From positions 78,007 to 142,006 of the forward strand of contig NZ_MUBK01000007.1 of the NCBI RefSeq assembly GCF_002127545.1: DNA of 64,000 bases. The letters are read 5' to 3'. Origin of the DNA: Xenorhabdus beddingii (GTDB lineage: Bacteria > Pseudomonadota > Gammaproteobacteria > Enterobacterales > Enterobacteriaceae). A program made the translations under genes and the position numbers. Under the pieces are notes generated by a model that was given only the letters and a program-made list of their open reading frames with translations, had not been told where the DNA came from and did no database searches. Below are positions 52,394-61,999 of this stretch, piece by piece; positions within the stretch are counted from its first letter, which is position 1; each line of letters begins with the position of its first letter.

Positions 52394-53353
52394 GTGAGTA
52401 TAGCCATTATGATTGGCACACATGGGGCGGCGGCAGAGCAATTGCTGCATACCGCAGAGATGTTGATTGGAGAACAGGAAAACGTCTCTTATATCGACTT
52501 CGTACCCGGTGAAAATGCTGATACGTTATTCGACAAGTACAACAAAAAACTGGCGTCGCTTGATACCGAGCAAGGGGTTTTGTTTTTTGTCGATACTTGG
52601 GGTGGCAGCCCATTCAATGCTGCGAACCGTATTGTCATTGATAAAGACAACTACGAAATAATCACAGGAGTAAACGTCCCGATGCTGGTTGAAGCCTTCA
52701 TGTGCCGTGACGATGATCCTTCAATGGAAGAGCTGGTTGCAGTTGCCTTAGAGACAGGGAGAGAAGGCATCCGCGCCCTGAAAACAGAACAAACTGAAGA
52801 ACCCGTAAAACCTGAACCTGTCAAACCAGCAGCACCCGCCGTAACAGCGGTTTCAGCACCCGGCGGCCATATGAAGATCGCTCTCGCACGTATTGACGAT
52901 CGCCTTATTCATGGTCAGGTTGCCACTCGTTGGACGAAAGAAACCAACGTTAAGCGTATCATTGTTGTCAGTGATGAAGTCGCTCAAGATACCGTGCGTT
53001 CTACGTTGTTAAAACAGGTTGCCCCTCCTGGTGTCAGCGCACACGTTGTAGATGTTGCCAAATGTGTTCGTGTTTACAACAACCCTAAATATGCCGGTGA
53101 GCGCGTCATGCTGTTATTCACCAATCCAACGGATGTCCTGCGTATTGTAGAAGGGGGAGTCACTCTCGAATCTATCAATATCGGTGGTATGGCTTTCCGT
53201 CAGGGAAAAACCCAGATCAACAACGCGATCTCTGTTGATAATACGGATATTGACGCCTTCGAAAAGCTGAATTCCCTTGGCATAGAGCTGGAAGCCCGCA
53301 AAGTTTCCAGTGATACTCGCTTAAATATGATGGATCTGCTCAAAAAAGTTTAA
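52394..53353 (+). CDS. manX: Mannose PTS EIIAB component
   Basis: Cytoplasmic phosphocarrier of the mannose/glucose PTS. 319 residues: IIA domain with the phosphorylated His10 (MIGTHGAAAEQ), a Pro/Ala-rich linker (about 134-157, EEPVKPEPVKPAAP) and a IIB domain with His173 in DDRLIHGQV. GTG start at 52394 behind AAAGGGG. First gene of manXYZ. Confidence 0.95.
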   Translation: MSIAIMIGTHGAAAEQLLHTAEMLIGEQENVSYIDFVPGENADTLFDKYNKKLASLDTEQGVLFFVDTWGGSPFNAANRIVIDKDNYEIITGVNVPMLVEAFMCRDDDPSMEELVAVALETGREGIRALKTEQTEEPVKPEPVKPAAPAVTAVSAPGGHMKIALARIDDRLIHGQVATRWTKETNVKRIIVVSDEVAQDTVRSTLLKQVAPPGVSAHVVDVAKCVRVYNNPKYAGERVMLLFTNPTDVLRIVEGGVTLESINIGGMAFRQGKTQINNAISVDNTDIDAFEKLNSLGIELEARKVSSDTRLNMMDLLKKV

Positions 53354-53437
53354 AAAACGAAAACAGATGTCATTTTATTCACCTTTACTCAATAACAAAA
53401 TTCTTACCAAATTACATTTGGTTATAGGAGAAAAACA

Positions 53438-54235
53438 ATGGAAATTACCGTTGTTCAACTTGTGTTGATATTCATCGTTGCCTGTATCGCAGGCATGGAA
53501 TCCATTCTTGATGAATTTCAATTCCACCGCCCGTTAGTGGCCTGTACCTTAGTCGGCTTAGTGCTTGGCGATATGAAAACCGGCATTATCATTGGCGGTA
53601 CACTGGAAATGATTGCGCTCGGCTGGATGAATATTGGTGCGGCAGTCGCCCCTGATGCCGCTTTGGCTTCCATCATTTCAACCATTCTGGTTATCGCAGG
53701 TGGGCAGGATGTCGGCGCTGGCATTGCACTGGCAATTCCACTGGCGGCGGCGGGTCAGGTTCTGACCATCATCGTCCGTACCCTGACTGTCGGCTTCCAG
53801 CACGCCGCAGACAGAGCGGCAGAGAATGGTAACCTTCGTGCAATCACCGCCCTTCACATTTCAGCCTTAATTCTTCAGGCAATGCGTATTGCCCTGCCTG
53901 CATTAGTGGTCGCCCTGTCGGTTGGCACTTCTGAAGTTCAGGGCATGCTGAGTGCTATCCCTGAAGTTGTTACCACGGGCCTTAATATCGCAGGCGGAAT
54001 GATTGTCGTTGTGGGTTATGCCATGGTCATTAACATGATGCGTGCGGGTTACCTGATGCCATTCTTCTATCTGGGTTTCGTGGCCGCTGTCTATATCCAA
54101 AACCTTGTTATACTGGGTGTCGTCGGTGCGGTTATGGCGATCCTGTATATCCAGCTCAGTCCTAAATACAATCAATCACAGGCAGTAGCGCCTGCCGGTA
54201 ATACCCCGAATGACCTTGATAACGAATTAGATTAA
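53438..54235 (+). CDS. manY: Mannose PTS EIIC permease component
   Basis: 265-residue membrane subunit forming the sugar channel with ManZ. Hydrophobic throughout, with GGTLEMIALGWMNIGAA, the IIC Man-family signature. Preceded by a good AGGAG; 84 bp separate it from manX. Confidence 0.95.
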   Translation: MEITVVQLVLIFIVACIAGMESILDEFQFHRPLVACTLVGLVLGDMKTGIIIGGTLEMIALGWMNIGAAVAPDAALASIISTILVIAGGQDVGAGIALAIPLAAAGQVLTIIVRTLTVGFQHAADRAAENGNLRAITALHISALILQAMRIALPALVVALSVGTSEVQGMLSAIPEVVTTGLNIAGGMIVVVGYAMVINMMRAGYLMPFFYLGFVAAVYIQNLVILGVVGAVMAILYIQLSPKYNQSQAVAPAGNTPNDLDNELD

Positions 54236-54248
54236 GAGGATGAACAAC

Positions 54249-55106
54249 ATGTCCGAGACAACAAATATGAGTCAGAAAAAACTGACACAAAGTGATATCC
54301 GTGGCGTTTTCCTCCGCTCTAATCTATTTCAGGGCTCATGGAACTTTGAACGGATGCAGGCATTAGGATTTTGCTTCTCGATGGTGCCCGCCATTCGCCG
54401 CCTGTATCCCGAAAATACAGAAGAGCGGAAGCAGGCCATAAAACGCCATCTGGAATTTTTCAATACTCACCCCTATGTTGCAGCCCCCATCCTTGGTGTC
54501 ACTCTGGCGATGGAAGAACAGCGGGCGAATGGTGCCGATATTGATGATGGTGCCATCAACGGGATTAAAGTCGGCTTGATGGGACCCTTGGCGGGTGTGG
54601 GTGATCCCATTTTCTGGGGGACTGTGCGTCCGGTTTTCGCCGCACTGGGGGCAGGCATTGCGATGGGTGGCAGCTTGTTGGGGCCACTTCTATTCTTCTT
54701 TTTGTTTAACCTGGTACGTTTGATGACCCGCTACTACGGTGTCGCTTATGGTTATAAAAAAGGAATGGATATCGTCAAAGATATGGGGGGCGGATTCCTG
54801 CAAAAGATGACCGAAGGGGCTTCAATTCTGGGTCTGTTCGTTATGGGGGCATTGGTTAATAGCTGGACTAAAGTCAATATCCCGCTGGTGATATCTCAAG
54901 TCCCTGATCCCACAACGGGCGTCATTAAGATCACGACGGTTCAAAGCGTCCTTGATCAATTACTGCCGGGTATTGCCCCATTACTGCTCACATTTGGTTG
55001 TATGTGGTTATTACGCAAGAAAGTTAATCCGCTGTGGATCATTGTCGGTTTCTTTGTTATAGGCATCGCAGGTTACTATTTTGGTTTCCTGGGGATGCCC
55101 AACTGA
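54249..55106 (+). CDS. manZ: Mannose PTS EIID component
   Basis: 285-residue IID subunit that works with ManY. SNLFQGSWNFERMQALGFC and GPLAGVGDPIFWGTVRPV are hallmarks. AGAGG at 54235-54239 overlaps an in-frame ATG at 54240 and fits ATG 54249, nine bases on, so the latter is used. Confidence 0.95.
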   Translation: MSETTNMSQKKLTQSDIRGVFLRSNLFQGSWNFERMQALGFCFSMVPAIRRLYPENTEERKQAIKRHLEFFNTHPYVAAPILGVTLAMEEQRANGADIDDGAINGIKVGLMGPLAGVGDPIFWGTVRPVFAALGAGIAMGGSLLGPLLFFFLFNLVRLMTRYYGVAYGYKKGMDIVKDMGGGFLQKMTEGASILGLFVMGALVNSWTKVNIPLVISQVPDPTTGVIKITTVQSVLDQLLPGIAPLLLTFGCMWLLRKKVNPLWIIVGFFVIGIAGYYFGFLGMPN

Positions 55107-55155
55107 CCTTGTTAGCCCAAAATCATTAGTTAAAAACCATTAAGCTAAAAACATG

Positions 55156-55181
55156 GGGGAGGAAAAATTCCTCCCCATTCA
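55156..55181 (+). terminator. Probable terminator after manZ
   Basis: GGGGAGGAA (55156-55164) and TTCCTCCCC (55168-55176) form a perfect 9-bp stem; the following ATTCATT is only weakly T-rich. Confidence 0.65.
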
Positions 55182-55216
55182 TTAATGATTAAATCGTTAT
55201 CAAGTCAGGGGATAAA

Positions 55217-55675
55217 ATGAGCTTGAATAATATCATCTTGATAGTTTTGATTATGTTAATGCTCGCTTTTGCGATTTATGATGAATTTATTATCAATCAG
55301 CTCAAAGGTAAGACACGGTTAAGTATAAAACTAAAAAGAAAACAGCGAATTGACGCCTTGATCTTTATCGTTTTAATTGGAATCATTATTTACAACAATG
55401 TCATATCACATGGCAGTCCGTTCACTACCTATTTATTATCATTTATCATCTTAGTGACGTTGTATCTGGGTTATCTTCGTTCACCAAAGTTGCTTTTTAA
55501 AAAACAGGGGTTTTATTATGCCTATCGTTTTTTCCCTTATGGCAGTATTAAGGCAATGAATTTATCTGAAGATGGTATTCTCATGATGGACTTAGAACAT
55601 AACAAAATATACATTTCCGTCACTAAACTGGATGATTTAGAAAAAATTTATCAATTTCTTATGGATAACAAATAA
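55217..55675 (+). CDS. yobD: UPF0266 (DUF986) inner-membrane protein YobD
   Basis: 152 residues with membrane segments at about 4-24, 48-65 and 72-90 and a soluble C-terminus. Matches E. coli YobD (152) in length, topology and position between manZ and mntP. Function unknown. Confidence 0.88.
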   Translation: MSLNNIILIVLIMLMLAFAIYDEFIINQLKGKTRLSIKLKRKQRIDALIFIVLIGIIIYNNVISHGSPFTTYLLSFIILVTLYLGYLRSPKLLFKKQGFYYAYRFFPYGSIKAMNLSEDGILMMDLEHNKIYISVTKLDDLEKIYQFLMDNK

Positions 55676-55705
55676 TATCACTTACCTTAAACTCCTATAG
55701 ATTAA

Positions 55706-55739
55706 ATAAGACCAATAGGAATTATTGGTCTTATTTTTC
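55706..55739 (+). terminator. Rho-independent terminator after yobD
   Basis: ATAAGACCAATA (55706-55717) and TATTGGTCTTAT (55723-55734) form a perfect 12-bp stem followed by TTTT. Confidence 0.88.
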
Positions 55740-55751
55740 ACCAAGGAAAAA

Positions 55752-55770
55752 GATAATAATAACCATTATC
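55752..55770. promoter_or_regulatory. Fur box upstream of the mntP riboswitch
   Basis: GATAATAATAACCATTATC matches the Fur consensus at 17 of 19 positions and lies ~80 bp before the riboswitch core, around the expected mntP promoter. Confidence 0.78.
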
Positions 55771-55829
55771 AACTATGGTGTTAAAAATAAAGGAAATATT
55801 TTTTGCCTTTTACTCTGAATATGATATTG

Positions 55830-56030
55830 TCCCCTCCAGTCATTGGGGAGTAGCCTGTTCCAGACAGTTTCTGGAAAATTCGTATCAACATGCTCGTTTG
55901 AAACAAAACGTGGTACGAATGCCTAAAGAGCCGAATAAAATAGCGGCTTCGAGTTGGTTGGCAAGACCATAGACACATAACTGCACCACAGGTTGGGGGT
56001 GAGTTGTGTGTATATGGAATCACCCAACCG
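55830..56030 (+). promoter_or_regulatory. yybP-ykoY manganese riboswitch in the mntP leader
   Basis: The leader contains GGGGAGTAGCC (55845-55855), the hallmark of this riboswitch class. CAACATGCTCG (near 55886) and GTTGGTTGGCAAGACCATAG (about 55954-55973) follow. A final hairpin, GGTTGGGGGTGA with TCACCCAACC (55991-56030), abuts the mntP ribosome-binding site GAGG and is a plausible expression platform. Mn2+ binding is expected to raise mntP expression, as in E. coli. Boundaries are approximate. Confidence 0.88.
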
Positions 56031-56041
56031 AGGCCATTCTG

Positions 56042-56626
56042 ATGAATTACTACGCAACACTCATTCTCGCACTAGCACTTTCCATGGATGCTTTTGCCGC
56101 TGCTGTCGGAAAAGGTGCCTCCCTACACCGCCCCCATTTTCGCGAAGCCATCCGTACCGGTATTATCTTTGGGCTGGTTGAAGCCTGTACCCCTTTAATC
56201 GGTTGGGCATTGGGGCTGTATGCCAGCCAATATATTATGGAGTGGGATCATTGGGTCGCCTTTTCACTGCTGTTCATTCTTGGCTGCCGAATGATAATCG
56301 AGAGCTTCAAAAATAAGCCTGAAACTGCCGGTAAAACCATACCTCAGCGTCATAGCTCAGTGACATTAATTCTCACTGCCATTGCAACCAGCCTGGATGC
56401 GATGGCCATTGGTGTCGGCCTGGCCTTTTTACAAGTTGATATTCTGCACACCGCCATGACAATCGGTCTTATCACCATGATTATGGCAACTCTGGGAATG
56501 TTAATCGGCCGTTATATTGGCCCTCTGTTGGGTAAACGGGCTGAATTTGTGGGTGGCTTGGTATTAATTGCCATAGGCTTTAATATCTTATTCGAGCATC
56601 TTCAATTATTCATGTATGCAGAATAA
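56042..56626 (+). CDS. mntP: Manganese efflux pump MntP
   Basis: 194-residue six-helix exporter protecting against Mn2+ excess. The duplicated DUF204 motifs [14 protein letters not shown] and [15 protein letters not shown] hold the transport aspartates. The frame is open from 56006, but ATG 56042 aligns with the E. coli start and has GAGG before it. Controlled by the riboswitch and probably by Fur and MntR. Confidence 0.94.
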   Translation: MNYYATLILALALSMDAFAAAVGKGASLHRPHFREAIRTGIIFGLVEACTPLIGWALGLYASQYIMEWDHWVAFSLLFILGCRMIIESFKNKPETAGKTIPQRHSSVTLILTAIATSLDAMAIGVGLAFLQVDILHTAMTIGLITMIMATLGMLIGRYIGPLLGKRAEFVGGLVLIAIGFNILFEHLQLFMYAE

Positions 56627-56680
56627 TCTGTTCTCTGGAGTAAATAACCCTATATTTACTCCAGATCTTCTGATACCCAT

Positions 56681-56744
56681 TACCCAATAAATTTTAAGTG
56701 ACGGGGCAGCCCATAAAACTGCAACTTCAAAAACGACAGATCTA
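56681..56744. repeat. Diverged palindromic repeat abutting the rlmA stop codon
   Basis: TACCCAATAAATTTTAAGT...GCAACTTCAAAAACGAC followed by AGATCTA aligns in order with the reverse complement of the 34328-34388 element. It lies between the convergent mntP and rlmA genes and touches the rlmA TGA. Confidence 0.65.
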
Positions 56745-57560
56745 TCAAATACGCCGATAGACTTTCAATGTGAAATCTGCTTCACAATCAAATCGCTCTT
56801 TCGATATTAAATGGGTTTTAATGTTTTCCGATGCCCGCCAGGCAAAAGGGGTCATCTGCAATAAATTATGGGCTTGTTCACCCTTCAATAACATGGGATA
56901 GGCCAGCGTGTGCGTCGAAACCAAGTCAAATCCTTCCCACTGTTCATGGTTTTCAGGATGCAAATGCACTTCCTGATAAATCAATTCTTTCAATTGATAT
57001 AAATGACGTGGGCCTGGTGTCACGGTCAGAACAATCCCCCCGGTTTTCACCACCCGAGCCAATTCTGCTGCCTTACAGGGGGCATAAATACGCAAAATAC
57101 CCGCCAGTGAATGATCAGCAAATGGCAACCGGTGGCTGGATGCTACGCAAAAATTAACCTCAGGATAGCGCTTGGCGCCATAACGGATGGCGACTTTCGC
57201 TACATCCAATCCATACACCACCAAATCCCGGTGAAGATTTAACTGTTCCTGAACCGCCGCAGTGTAATAACCCTCACCGCAACCAATATCCAGCAACGTT
57301 TCAGCGCCTTCTGGTAAATATTCGTTCAACAACTCGATTGATTTTTGCTGTAGCGCCCGATAATGGCCGGAATGCAAAAACGCCCTTCTCGCCTGCATCA
57401 TCTCCACACTATCCCCCGGCTCTTTTGAACGCTTATATTGAACGGGCAGCAAATTGACGTACCCTTCTTTCGCGCAATCAAACTGGTGGTTGTTTTCGCA
57501 GCGCCATTGATGATGAGCAAACAATAATGGAGAGTGGCATAAAGGACATTGATAAGACAT
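56745..57560 (-). CDS. rlmA: 23S rRNA (guanine-745-N1)-methyltransferase
   Basis: Methylates G745 in helix 35 of 23S rRNA. 271 residues; an N-terminal zinc knuckle with Cys5, Cys8, Cys21 and His25 (CPLCHSP ... CENNHQFDC) is followed by a Rossmann methyltransferase fold with SAM motif [12 protein letters not shown]. The length matches E. coli RlmA. Convergent with mntP. Confidence 0.93.
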   Translation of the reverse strand: MSYQCPLCHSPLLFAHHQWRCENNHQFDCAKEGYVNLLPVQYKRSKEPGDSVEMMQARRAFLHSGHYRALQQKSIELLNEYLPEGAETLLDIGCGEGYYTAAVQEQLNLHRDLVVYGLDVAKVAIRYGAKRYPEVNFCVASSHRLPFADHSLAGILRIYAPCKAAELARVVKTGGIVLTVTPGPRHLYQLKELIYQEVHLHPENHEQWEGFDLVSTHTLAYPMLLKGEQAHNLLQMTPFAWRASENIKTHLISKERFDCEADFTLKVYRRI

Positions 57561-57795
57561 AACATTCCGCTGGGTAGAAAAAAATCAGGGGGCGTACTAT
57601 ACCATGTTTTTGCTACCCATGTTTTTCCATATTCTTAAAATCCAAACCTTGCTCCTGATTATTTTGCCAAAGTGAAAAATTTGAATTGATTCTTTTTAAC
57701 GCTAGGCCTATTGTTTTTTATCATCATTAAGTCACATTTTATTCACAAGGTGGAGCGAAATACCATTCGATGATCTTGAGACCCAACGGCTGCTA

Positions 57796-58317
57796 TTGAA
57801 AAAACTCGCTTACGGCGATGCGACTCAAATTCAGCAAAAATTTCCCCACTGGAGTATTGTTAAGTATTTGGATCGCAACGCAGTTCCCTGGCCCTATCCC
57901 GACGATGGTGCCGAATATTTTGTCAATAAAATTGCTTTACCGGCCATACAGTCAGGCAAAGCCTGGTTATGGTCTATTAGAACAAAAAACCAGCCTGATG
58001 AGTTAATTGGAGTGATCGGGTTATATGATAAGCAAGATAATAATAGAGGTTTCTGGCTGTCCCCGGAACATCAGGGTCAAGGATTGATACGCGAAGCCTG
58101 TGAAAAAGTCACTGATTATTGGTTTCACGTCTTGGGGCAATCCGTTCTCAGAACACAAAAAGCCAGTATCAATCAAGGCTCGAAAAAAATCTCATTGGCA
58201 CAGGGGGCAAGACTAATAAAAGTAGTAGAAGAAAAAGAATATGTATCAGGAAAATTTAATTGTGAGATTTGGGAATTAACCAAAGAAGAGTGGTGCAATA
58301 GGTATATCATTTCCTGA
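57796..58317 (+). CDS. GNAT acetyltransferase with unclear start
   Basis: Acetyl-CoA-dependent N-acetyltransferase of the RimJ/RimL-like type; substrate unknown. NRGFWLSPEHQGQGLIREACE is the acetyl-CoA loop region, and NQGSKKISLAQGARL followed by EYVSGKFNCEIWELT forms the usual C-terminal strands. The family normally starts about ten residues earlier: in frame upstream the DNA encodes PFDDLETQRLLLKKL, clearly part of the domain, but no ATG, GTG or TTG precedes it. A GTG with a good ribosome-binding site (57750) is in another frame. TTG 57796 is only a formal start; a small frameshift near 57760 is likely, so the gene may be inactive. Confidence 0.65.
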   Translation: MKKLAYGDATQIQQKFPHWSIVKYLDRNAVPWPYPDDGAEYFVNKIALPAIQSGKAWLWSIRTKNQPDELIGVIGLYDKQDNNRGFWLSPEHQGQGLIREACEKVTDYWFHVLGQSVLRTQKASINQGSKKISLAQGARLIKVVEEKEYVSGKFNCEIWELTKEEWCNRYIIS

Positions 58318-58385
58318 TATTTTTTACTGGCCTGAAATATTTCTGTGAAACAGGAGGAAATTATGGCAGGTAATAGAAATATAGG

Positions 58386-59717
58386 TTATTCATCTTGCAT
58401 TTGCTTTCTGGGAAATTGAGCTTGCAGAAATGGCAGTAACAATAAACCTATCATGACGGCACAGACAGAAATGGTAATAAACAGTCCCGTCCAATGGTAA
58501 TGTTCTAAAATAACCGCAAAAGGATAACCGGCAAGTGCCGCGCCCGTATAAGCAAAGAGACCCACAAACCCTGTGGCTGCTCCCGCAGAATCTTTATGTG
58601 AACATTCTGCCGCAGCCATCCCAATCAATAATTGGGGGCCGAAAACGAAAAACCCAATGGTAAAAAAGCCTATTGCTTGAAAAATCAAACCCGTCATCGG
58701 CATTAACCATAAGGCCGCTACGGATAAGAAAATTCCCATGGCGAATATCAGGTTCATCGGCCCGCGATTGCCAGCAAATATTTTGTCAGACCCCCAACCT
58801 GCGACCAGTGATCCGATAAACCCGCCGACTTCAAACAGTGATAATACCGTGTTTGCGCTCACCAAATCATAATGATGATATTCTGTCAGATAAAGATTTC
58901 CCCAATCGTTAATCACTGTTCTAACGATATAGACCAGCACATAACTGAACGACAGCAGCCAGATATATTTATTGCAAAAAACATAGGTTTTCAGGATTTC
59001 TCTGGTTGTTAGCCCTTGCCCTTGATTTTCATGTCTCTTTTCCAGCCGATCATGGCGAAATTGACCGATGGTGGGTAACCCCATGGTGGCAGGCTTATCA
59101 CGTAATCGCCAACATAAAAATAGACCAGCCAGAATTGCCAGACAACCCGGCACAATAAATCCTTCCCGCCAGCTAAAGTGCAAGGTCAAAAAACTGACGA
59201 ACAATGCCACCAAGGCACTGCCTACATGATGTGAGGTATTCCATAGCGACCACCAAAATCCACGCTCTGAACGTGAATACCAGCTAGTGAGCAGTTTAGC
59301 GCATGACGGTGAACCCCATCCCTGAAACCACGCATTTAATACCCAAAGAAAGGTAAACATAACAATAGAACTGGACAGGCCAAAAAAGATATTGATAAAG
59401 CCGGTGGCAATTAAGCCTATCCCCATAAAATAACGTGGATTGGAACGGTCAGAGATAATACCGGAGAGAAATTTGGAACACCCATAAGTGATGTAAAACA
59501 GCGTGCCAATCAGACCAATGTCACCTTTATTGAGACCGAGATCGGCTATCATGGCAGGCATCGCATAATTAAAACTTTTGCGGGTAAAATAAAACAGCGC
59601 ATATCCGATATAAAGACTCAGCATGATATGCAAACGCCAGTAACGATATTGTTCCCGGATGTCTTCATCAGACAAATGACGTTGATACGCTGGCTTGGAT
59701 TGAGAAAAATCGGTCAT
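58386..59717 (-). CDS. uhpC: Hexose-phosphate sensor/transporter-like protein
   Basis: Major-facilitator protein of the organophosphate:phosphate antiporter family that senses external glucose-6-phosphate and stimulates UhpB. 443 residues, twelve membrane segments; YFTRKSFNYAMPAMIADLGL and NTSHHVGSALVALFVSF are UhpC-like. Nine bases after uhpB. Last gene of this uhp locus. Confidence 0.93.
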   Translation of the reverse strand: MTDFSQSKPAYQRHLSDEDIREQYRYWRLHIMLSLYIGYALFYFTRKSFNYAMPAMIADLGLNKGDIGLIGTLFYITYGCSKFLSGIISDRSNPRYFMGIGLIATGFINIFFGLSSSIVMFTFLWVLNAWFQGWGSPSCAKLLTSWYSRSERGFWWSLWNTSHHVGSALVALFVSFLTLHFSWREGFIVPGCLAILAGLFLCWRLRDKPATMGLPTIGQFRHDRLEKRHENQGQGLTTREILKTYVFCNKYIWLLSFSYVLVYIVRTVINDWGNLYLTEYHHYDLVSANTVLSLFEVGGFIGSLVAGWGSDKIFAGNRGPMNLIFAMGIFLSVAALWLMPMTGLIFQAIGFFTIGFFVFGPQLLIGMAAAECSHKDSAGAATGFVGLFAYTGAALAGYPFAVILEHYHWTGLFITISVCAVMIGLLLLPFLQAQFPRKQMQDE

Positions 59718-59726
59718 GGTTGTGTC

Positions 59727-61250
59727 TTAAAGTTTAGGCAGAACGATTGACAAATCTGTCCCTGAATAGGTCAGGTCATCCTGTCGTTTTTCACTGTGAA
59801 TTGAGAAGGTTCCCCCCAAAGCCTGCACACGTTCCCGCATACCACGCAAACCAAATCCTTTCATATGATCCTCAGCTTTACAGCCAATGCCATTATCCTT
59901 GATCTGTAATTGAATCCTGTCCTTGACGGAAAAATACAGCTCGATACGATCCGCCTGAGAATATTTCAGGGCATTATTCAATGCTTCCTGACAGAGGCGA
60001 TATAATGTGATTTGGGTTGTATCACTCAATTGTTCAACGGCCCCGGACGAGCCGGTTATCCAGTGGATTTGCACCAAGATGCCGTGGGATTCAAATTCCA
60101 TATCCCGCAATAATTGTTCAATCGCTTCTTTCAGGCCAAGATCATCAAGAATTTTAGGACGCAACCGACTCAGCAGACCTTTAGTCGTATCATAAACATT
60201 GAGAGATAATGATTCGATCGTCTTGGCACAATTAAAACTCATTGGTGCAACTTCAACACGCTGGATAATACTGGCTTGGGTACGAATAGCGGTAATATTT
60301 TGTCCAATTTCATCGTGCAGTTCACGGGCAATTTCCCGCCTTACCGATTCTTCTGCTTTAACCAATTGACGGGATAAACTGTGGTTACAATGCAATTGTC
60401 GCTGTAATTGCGCATTAAGATCACGCTGACGCTGAACCGCCATTCCCAACATAATTCCAGTTAACGTTTGGACCAAAAGCGATAGCAATAGATCCGTGAT
60501 CTCCATATTCGAGACACCACTGCGGGCAGCAATCAATGCAATACTGTTCAATAAAGTCCCCAGTACCGCCCCCTGCCAACCATAACGAAAGGCCAGCAAG
60601 ATAATGGGAATGGCTAAACAAAATGGCGCAAAGTAGCGCAGTTCATTCGGAAGACCCACTTGCAGGAAAATATTCAATACAAACAGTAAGACGTACAAAA
60701 TAATATGACGCAGGCGGAAATGCACCCGATGTGAGACAAGATTTGCGGTCAAAGGCAGCCAGGTGTTCTGAAACAGATAGTGCCACACTAAATAACACAA
60801 AGGAACCAGCATGACACCACCGGTTAAACTCACCAAAAATGCAATCATCAACACAGGGCTATGATCACTTATCGCCACGACATTAATGAAAGAAGTTGCC
60901 AGAATGACACTGACCATGACCGCGAACCGCTGCCATTGACTCCCACCATAATAACGGCTGGCAAACCAGACAACCGGAAAGCTGGCCACGCTGGCGGTTA
61001 ATACGGTAAGCCATTGTAGCTGCCCCATTAACAGTACCAAACAGATGGTGAGCGCCCATTCCGCACCGTAAACCGTCGGCCAATAACGTTGGGGAATATG
61101 CAGTACAATGCCAAGACGCAAGGCAAAAGGAAAAAACAGAATCGCCAGTTCGGAGTCATTGACAAAATAGTAGGCGATAACCCATAAGCAAAACCACCAA
61201 CAAGAAAACAATAACCCACCGCAGAACGAGTTAATCAAATATCGATGCAT
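59727..61250 (-). CDS. uhpB: Hexose-phosphate sensor histidine kinase
   Basis: Membrane kinase that phosphorylates UhpA when UhpC signals sugar phosphate. 507 residues: an N-terminal MASE1 membrane domain of about eight segments, then the HisKA_3 dimerisation helix with His312 (RELHDEIGQNITAIRTQ), and the ATPase domain (CQEALNNALKYSQA N-box, KDNGIGC, GFGLRGMRERV). Shares one base with uhpA. Confidence 0.94.
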   Translation of the reverse strand: MHRYLINSFCGGLLFSCWWFCLWVIAYYFVNDSELAILFFPFALRLGIVLHIPQRYWPTVYGAEWALTICLVLLMGQLQWLTVLTASVASFPVVWFASRYYGGSQWQRFAVMVSVILATSFINVVAISDHSPVLMIAFLVSLTGGVMLVPLCYLVWHYLFQNTWLPLTANLVSHRVHFRLRHIILYVLLFVLNIFLQVGLPNELRYFAPFCLAIPIILLAFRYGWQGAVLGTLLNSIALIAARSGVSNMEITDLLLSLLVQTLTGIMLGMAVQRQRDLNAQLQRQLHCNHSLSRQLVKAEESVRREIARELHDEIGQNITAIRTQASIIQRVEVAPMSFNCAKTIESLSLNVYDTTKGLLSRLRPKILDDLGLKEAIEQLLRDMEFESHGILVQIHWITGSSGAVEQLSDTTQITLYRLCQEALNNALKYSQADRIELYFSVKDRIQLQIKDNGIGCKAEDHMKGFGLRGMRERVQALGGTFSIHSEKRQDDLTYSGTDLSIVLPKL

Positions 61251-61858
61251 TAAAAATCACTAGTGGCGAAATAATGAGCCAAACCAACGTTATTCGTTAC
61301 CCCTAATTTACTCATCGCATTAGCGCGATGGACATGCACTGTTTTATGACTCAACCCCAGTTCAGCCGCCACCGCCTTGACATCCATGCCACACGCCAGC
61401 ATTTCACCCACTTGCCGCTCCCGCTTGGTCAAATGATCCAATGAAGTTGAATTGTTTTTTGATGAGGTCAATTTAAGCACAATATCCGGTGTAAGATAAC
61501 AACCATTATTTGCCGTGGTACGTACTGCCTGAAGTAATTCATCTGGGCTACAACGTTTGCTGAGATAACCGCGTGCGCCCTCTTTCAAGGCATTTTCCAC
61601 CATCGTGGCAGAATCATGAACACTCAACATAATACACGTGATACCCGAAGGGAGATCTTGCAACAGTGAAAGCCCGCTTTCATCTTTCATCGAAATATCA
61701 AGAATACAGACTGCGGCTCCCAAACCCGGCAACCCTTGCCGGGCTTCGGCACATGAGCTGAATTCGCCCACAACTTCAATATCAGGTTCCAGATTCAGTA
61801 ATTGAGCGAACCCCGAACGCACCACAACATGATCATCAACTAATGCTACTTTAATCAT
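61250..61858 (-). CDS. uhpA: Hexose-phosphate response regulator
   Basis: NarL/FixJ-type activator of uhpT. 202 residues; receiver with Asp54 as the phosphorylation site ([13 protein letters not shown]), acidic pocket VALVDDH and the conserved lysine in YLSKRCSP, then a LuxR helix-turn-helix ([32 protein letters not shown]). In this genome it lies downstream of its target gene uhpT. Confidence 0.95.
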   Translation of the reverse strand: MIKVALVDDHVVVRSGFAQLLNLEPDIEVVGEFSSCAEARQGLPGLGAAVCILDISMKDESGLSLLQDLPSGITCIMLSVHDSATMVENALKEGARGYLSKRCSPDELLQAVRTTANNGCYLTPDIVLKLTSSKNNSTSLDHLTKRERQVGEMLACGMDVKAVAAELGLSHKTVHVHRANAMSKLGVTNNVGLAHYFATSDF

Positions 61859-61945
61859 CGCTATTTATTATCGAATTAAGAAATCAGACTAAACTACCCT
61901 TCTTGATATCGCTTCGCAATAGATGGCATGTTCGAAAAAGGTCAT

Positions 61946-61979
61946 AAGAAGAGGCGGCTGTATTTCTACAGCAGCCTCG
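61946..61979 (-). terminator. Hairpin between uhpT and uhpA
   Basis: GAGGCGGCTGTA and TACAGCAGCCTC pair with one mismatch around a TTTC loop (about 61951-61978). The minus strand continues CTTCTTATG, a poor T-run, so termination may be partial. Confidence 0.55.
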
Positions 61980-61999
61980 GGACATTTTTTCAGGATGAA

